Of a stretch of DNA of 64,000 bases, positions 60,785-64,000 are shown in pieces. Positions within the stretch are counted from its first letter, which is position 1; the number at the start of each line of letters is the position of its first letter. The position numbers and the translations under genes are program-made. The stretch comes from Camphora micrantha (lineage: Eukaryota > Streptophyta > Magnoliopsida > Laurales > Lauraceae). The notes under the pieces were generated by a model. That model ran no database searches and had not been told where the DNA came from. It saw nothing but the letters and a program-made list of their open reading frames with translations. The stretch lies in contig QPKB01000003.1 of NCBI GenBank assembly GCA_003546025.1, positions 10,551,740 through 10,615,739 on the forward strand. Reading direction: 5' to 3'.

Positions 60785-61356
60785 CAGTAGCGGCTCTAGG
60801 AATTCGAGTTAGTAGGCTCAATAAAAGACTTACTTTCAGCAAATTGAGTAAATTTATTTTCCCCTTTATCAACATCTGTCATTTACTTTCGATAATTTAA
60901 AAAATATAATATAATATTATCAAATAATCTATTTTCGATAATCCAACAAACATAATATTGAATTATAAAAAAAAGAAATTTTAATGCATTGTTACTAACA
61001 GTTCTTCATCCAAAAAGAAAATCCAAATACATAAACTCCTACGACTGCCATCAACAGGCTTTCATTTATTGAAATCGTTGCATAATAACTTCATTATCAA
61101 TACTAGCAAACACATCATTTTCAATATATGTGATCAAATAGTCATTCATCCATTTATCTCCCATTTGATTACGCAACTTATTCTTTACGTATCTCATTGC
61201 TGAAAAGGCTCTTTCTACTGTCGTAGTCGCTATGGTAAAATCAACGTCAATTTTAGAAGCAAATAAATCATTTGGTAAACGATATCCTTCTTTGTCTCCA
61301 CTAATTTTATAGCCACAAATTTCTTTAAGTTCTAAAAACTTGTTGTTAGAGTGCAT
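60785..61356 (-). pseudogene. hAT transposase remnant (HATC dimerisation region) with adjacent terminal repeat
   Basis: A minus-strand frame at 61066-61356 encodes 96 residues. The part from TIATTTVERAFSAMRYVKNKLRNQ through WMNDYLITYIENDVF to IMQRFQ is the C-terminal hAT dimerisation domain of ZMYM1/TTF-type zinc-finger transposases common in plants. The zinc finger and catalytic core are missing above 61356. Some 280 bp past the stop, CAGTAGCGGCTCTAGG at 60785 resembles the CAGTGGCGGA end of this hAT group. This is therefore the 3' end of a truncated element, not a functional gene. The same type of end is seen in the intron MITE at 32241-32801. Confidence 0.78.
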
Positions 61357-63060
61357 ATCAGCAATGTGGGCCCACTAATTATTTATTTATTTTGGTAAAC
61401 AATTAGCCCATTAACTTACGTGGTGGGTATTTTATAGTGACTTTTGTTCACTACCACAACAACAAAGAAAATGTGTAAAGGTAGCTAATTTTGGGTGAAT
61501 CTCTTAAAATAAGTAGGGTCAAAAGCTTCCCATAAGTTCAATTCATGACATTAAAAAATTTAATTTTTAAATATTATTTCAGACGTCAGTGGGGTCAATT
61601 CATTTTAAGTGCTTTGAATTTTTAATAGGTGGACCTGACTAAAACATTTCCTTCAAACTCAAAATTTCTACAAGTCCTGAGACTTACGGGATCCCAAATC
61701 TTATTTTATTGCCTTGAATGGGACAAAAATAAATAAGTACGGTGGGATAAAATGGACCATGGGAGGACCTGAACTGGAAGAATAAGGTGTTGTCCAATAT
61801 TTGGACTCTAAATATTTTAATTTTTAGCATAGGTATGAGCACACCAAACGGACTTTAATATAATTAGGTTGGGGTTTAGGCCCATCAGTTTCATACCTAG
61901 GGGGGACCAGGATTAAATTCCTAATGCTACAACTTAGATGCTCTTCTGCTTCCTCTTTTTTAACAATAATTATATTAATAGGACAACCATATATACCATT
62001 TTCAGCATAAAGAAGGATTCTATTATCACATCAAAGAAAAAAAATTACACATAATAAAAAAGCAAATAAAAAATGACTTAGGGCGGGGGCAGCACAATAA
62101 GAACGCAAAAAACAGCCACGACAACAAAAACATCCCCCCCCACTCCCAAATCACCACCAGATCATTGTCTGGTAAAAATCCTGGCAAGAGGACATTAAAA
62201 GGGACCGACAAGTATTATTGGAGGACATTTAATAATTATTGTATGGAGGATGTTTAAGACTCCCAAATATCATCCTCTAGTTCAAATCATAAATACTCGA
62301 GTGCCCTAGCATTTCGAAAAATGAATAGCTAATAATTTAGGAATTATGTAAGCAAATAACCCCCAAATAGTATGAAGAGTTTGCAAGCTAAATAATGAAT
62401 GCCAAAAGTTGTGGCGGCAGCTCAGGAGATTGAGTTTATTTGTTTGCATAAATTACATAAGAACTTACTAAATAAGAATTCACGACAAAGTAGTTAAAAA
62501 TAACATCAAAGGAAATTATGAGAAAAATAATCATCAAATAACATTGCCTGTAATGGAAAGTGAATCAAAAGAGGATGGAATTGGGAAATAAATACAAGTA
62601 ATTTACTAGGAAAAGCAGAGTCCCATCTTCATTCCTCTGATTTATTGATGTAAATGATTTGCATGATCAATCATTTGGCATCTTCATGCTTGTTTGCACT
62701 CATGTAAATGTGTTGATAAGTCCATTTTTACACCAAAATTTTCACGCCTATGTATGCCTTATACATCTAACAGTTACTGGCCTGGCAGAGCCTGAGTCCT
62801 TCAGAGGTTGTAATAGTGGAGCAATATTTATAACTTAAGAAAATATATTAAAAATAACATTTTTTTAGTTTTATCTATTATTTAATTTTCTTATTTGAAA
62901 GTTAAATGGATGTGACGTGAGAATCTCTTTTTCCACATGGCGCCATATCTTTCACTTTTACTCATCCTCACTTTATCGTAAAACGAACCCTCCAGAGCAA
63001 GGAAGGAATTATGATTTTCTTGTGGTCTCAGCAAAGCAAAGGATGCTCCAACTCATTACC
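61357..63060. other. Intergenic, no gene seen
   Basis: AT-rich sequence with short chance frames only. The missing part of the hAT element was not found here. Confidence 0.4.
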
Positions 63061-63074
63061 TTTTCCCCTTTTAC

Positions 63075-63197
63075 TCAGCTTATAAATAGGCTTCATATCC
63101 TTTCCCAACATCTAAATATCTGATAGGCTCTGCAAGTACTGTTTGTGCTGGTTGGCGATTGATTTAAACCCAACATCATCAGGACCGGCCCTCCTCC

Positions 63198-63229
<32 letters not shown>
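63075..63229 (+). promoter_or_regulatory. Promoter-like segment: TATA box and CT-rich leader without an ORF
   Basis: TATAAATAG at 63081-63089 is a good plant TATA box. About 110 bp downstream is a (CT)n run (63200-63229) like the pyrimidine-rich leaders of plant mRNAs. No ORF of note follows in the remaining 770 bp. It could belong to a gene with a non-coding first exon, a non-coding RNA, or be a chance match. Confidence 0.35.
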
Positions 63230-63232
<3 letters not shown>

Positions 63233-63514
63233 AATGTCATTTTTTTATGTTTTCATTATAGAAACATTAATTGCTTATTCTACAGTACTAGTGATTGATG
63301 GGTTTATCAACCCATCCCATTGCCCATGCCGTTAATTTATTGATGTGGTGGTCCATTTGTGGTGATCCAGATTGCTCATTGTATCATTGTTTGTTTGTGG
63401 CCTTGTGGGTCCAACAAGATGAAGGCTATAATGTGCACTAACTCTCCTCTTCCTACTAAAACGTACTGTCTAGTGTGTTTGGTTGCAGTGTGTGTGGGTT
63501 TGGACCTGTGTTGA

Positions 63515-63522
<8 letters not shown>

Positions 63523-63551
<29 letters not shown>
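63523..63551. repeat. (TA)n microsatellite
   Basis: An uninterrupted TA run of about 29 nt, in sequence with no gene between the promoter-like segment and the terminal MITE. Confidence 0.9.
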
Positions 63552-63554
<3 letters not shown>

Positions 63555-63733
63555 TGGTTTGGTTTCTATGACATTTTGACCTGATTAATAACTAGGTAGT
63601 GTTTGGATTAAATTTATATTTGTTATTCAACCTGTCGGCCCTACCCAACCTGACAGTCACTGAACGGAACTAGAGGGGGTAGGGGGGTGGCCACGACCAA
63701 ACCCCCTCCTCCCAATATTTTACTTTTTATATT

Positions 63734-64000
63734 TGTTTGGGGGCTTTACTAATGAGTTGAGTGAAGTAAAGATTATTTTGAATAAAGAATAAAATATAAA
63801 TTGATTATGATGATATTTTGTTTTTAGTTGTTTGTTATTAAATTTTTTTTACTTTTTGTATAAAAAAATTAAGTTTTTTTTTATATATATTTTAGTGGAG
63901 AAAGAATGTTGCTTTTTAAACTTTTTTTTTTTTTAAATATGACGTGAATTAAAGTACTTTTAATATTATTAATATTATTTTTTTATAGAAATGGAGGCTT
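63734..64000 (+). mobile_element. MITE, copy 3 of the family at 1905 (cut by window end)
   Basis: From about 63734 the order of blocks (GTGAAGTAAAG, AGAATAAAATATAAATTGA, TTTGTTTTTAGTTGTTTG, AGAATGTTGCTTTTTAAAC, GAATTAAAGTACTTTTAAT) follows the copy at 58102-58419. The left terminal repeat is eroded and the right end is beyond the window. Confidence 0.7.

Noticed and set aside
61066..61356. A functional hAT transposase gene
   Set aside because: Only the C-terminal dimerisation part is present; zinc finger and catalytic core are missing.
1..64000. tRNA, rRNA or known microRNA genes
   Set aside because: No T-loop/anticodon arrangement, rRNA core sequence or familiar mature microRNA was recognised by eye; a covariance-model search would be needed to exclude them.

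Overview
This is a window of plant nuclear DNA, almost certainly from a flowering plant. It is AT-rich and sparse in genes. The genes are interrupted by GT-AG introns, the leaders contain telo-box (AAACCCTA) motifs, and the spaces between genes are full of plant-type transposons. The species cannot be fixed from the sequence; the proteins look like those of a non-grass angiosperm. I find four protein-coding loci in 64 kb. They do not form an operon or an obvious functional cluster, and no new multi-gene system is visible.

Genes. (1) 3446-3751 (-): first coding exon of RAPTOR, the TOR-complex scaffold. Its leader carries a short upstream ORF and the rest of the gene lies outside the window or is missing. 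(2) 24510-25286 (+): intronless YlmG/YGGT-family chloroplast membrane protein with a transit peptide. (3) 31235-40591 (-): complete nine-exon alanine-glyoxylate aminotransferase 2 homologue (AGT3/PYD4 type, 477 residues when spliced); every exon junction closes in frame. (4) 50944-57859 (-): complete four-exon AlkB-like Fe(II)/2-oxoglutarate dioxygenase (ALKBH1C/D type, 446 residues).

Layout. 1-3.4 kb: degraded LINE, a MITE, and what is probably RAPTOR intron 1. 3.4-4.4 kb: RAPTOR exon and leader. 4.4-24.4 kb: no gene. This stretch holds a foldback repeat, a solo LTR (11503-14024), Tourist/PIF-Harbinger elements, two members of a small hAT family, a CACTA-like element and a TA/GA-rich palindromic region. 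24.4-25.4 kb: YLMG. 25.4-31 kb: no recognisable gene. 31-40.8 kb: the aminotransferase, with a hAT MITE in intron 8. 41.3-47.8 kb: a degenerate ~320-350 bp tandem array split by two solo LTRs, each with a perfect 5-bp target-site duplication. 50.5-58 kb: ALKBH. 58-64 kb: MITEs, a hAT transposase remnant, repeats, and a promoter-like segment with no gene attached.

The clearest unusual observations are: nested repeats with base-exact target-site duplications; a 75-nt intron that is nearly half GA repeat; a non-consensus splice donor with an in-frame alternative in the aminotransferase; possible dual targeting of that enzyme; and the uORF in front of RAPTOR. Exon limits were placed by eye from reading frame, GT-AG signals and remembered family conservation. 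No alignment or transcript data were used.
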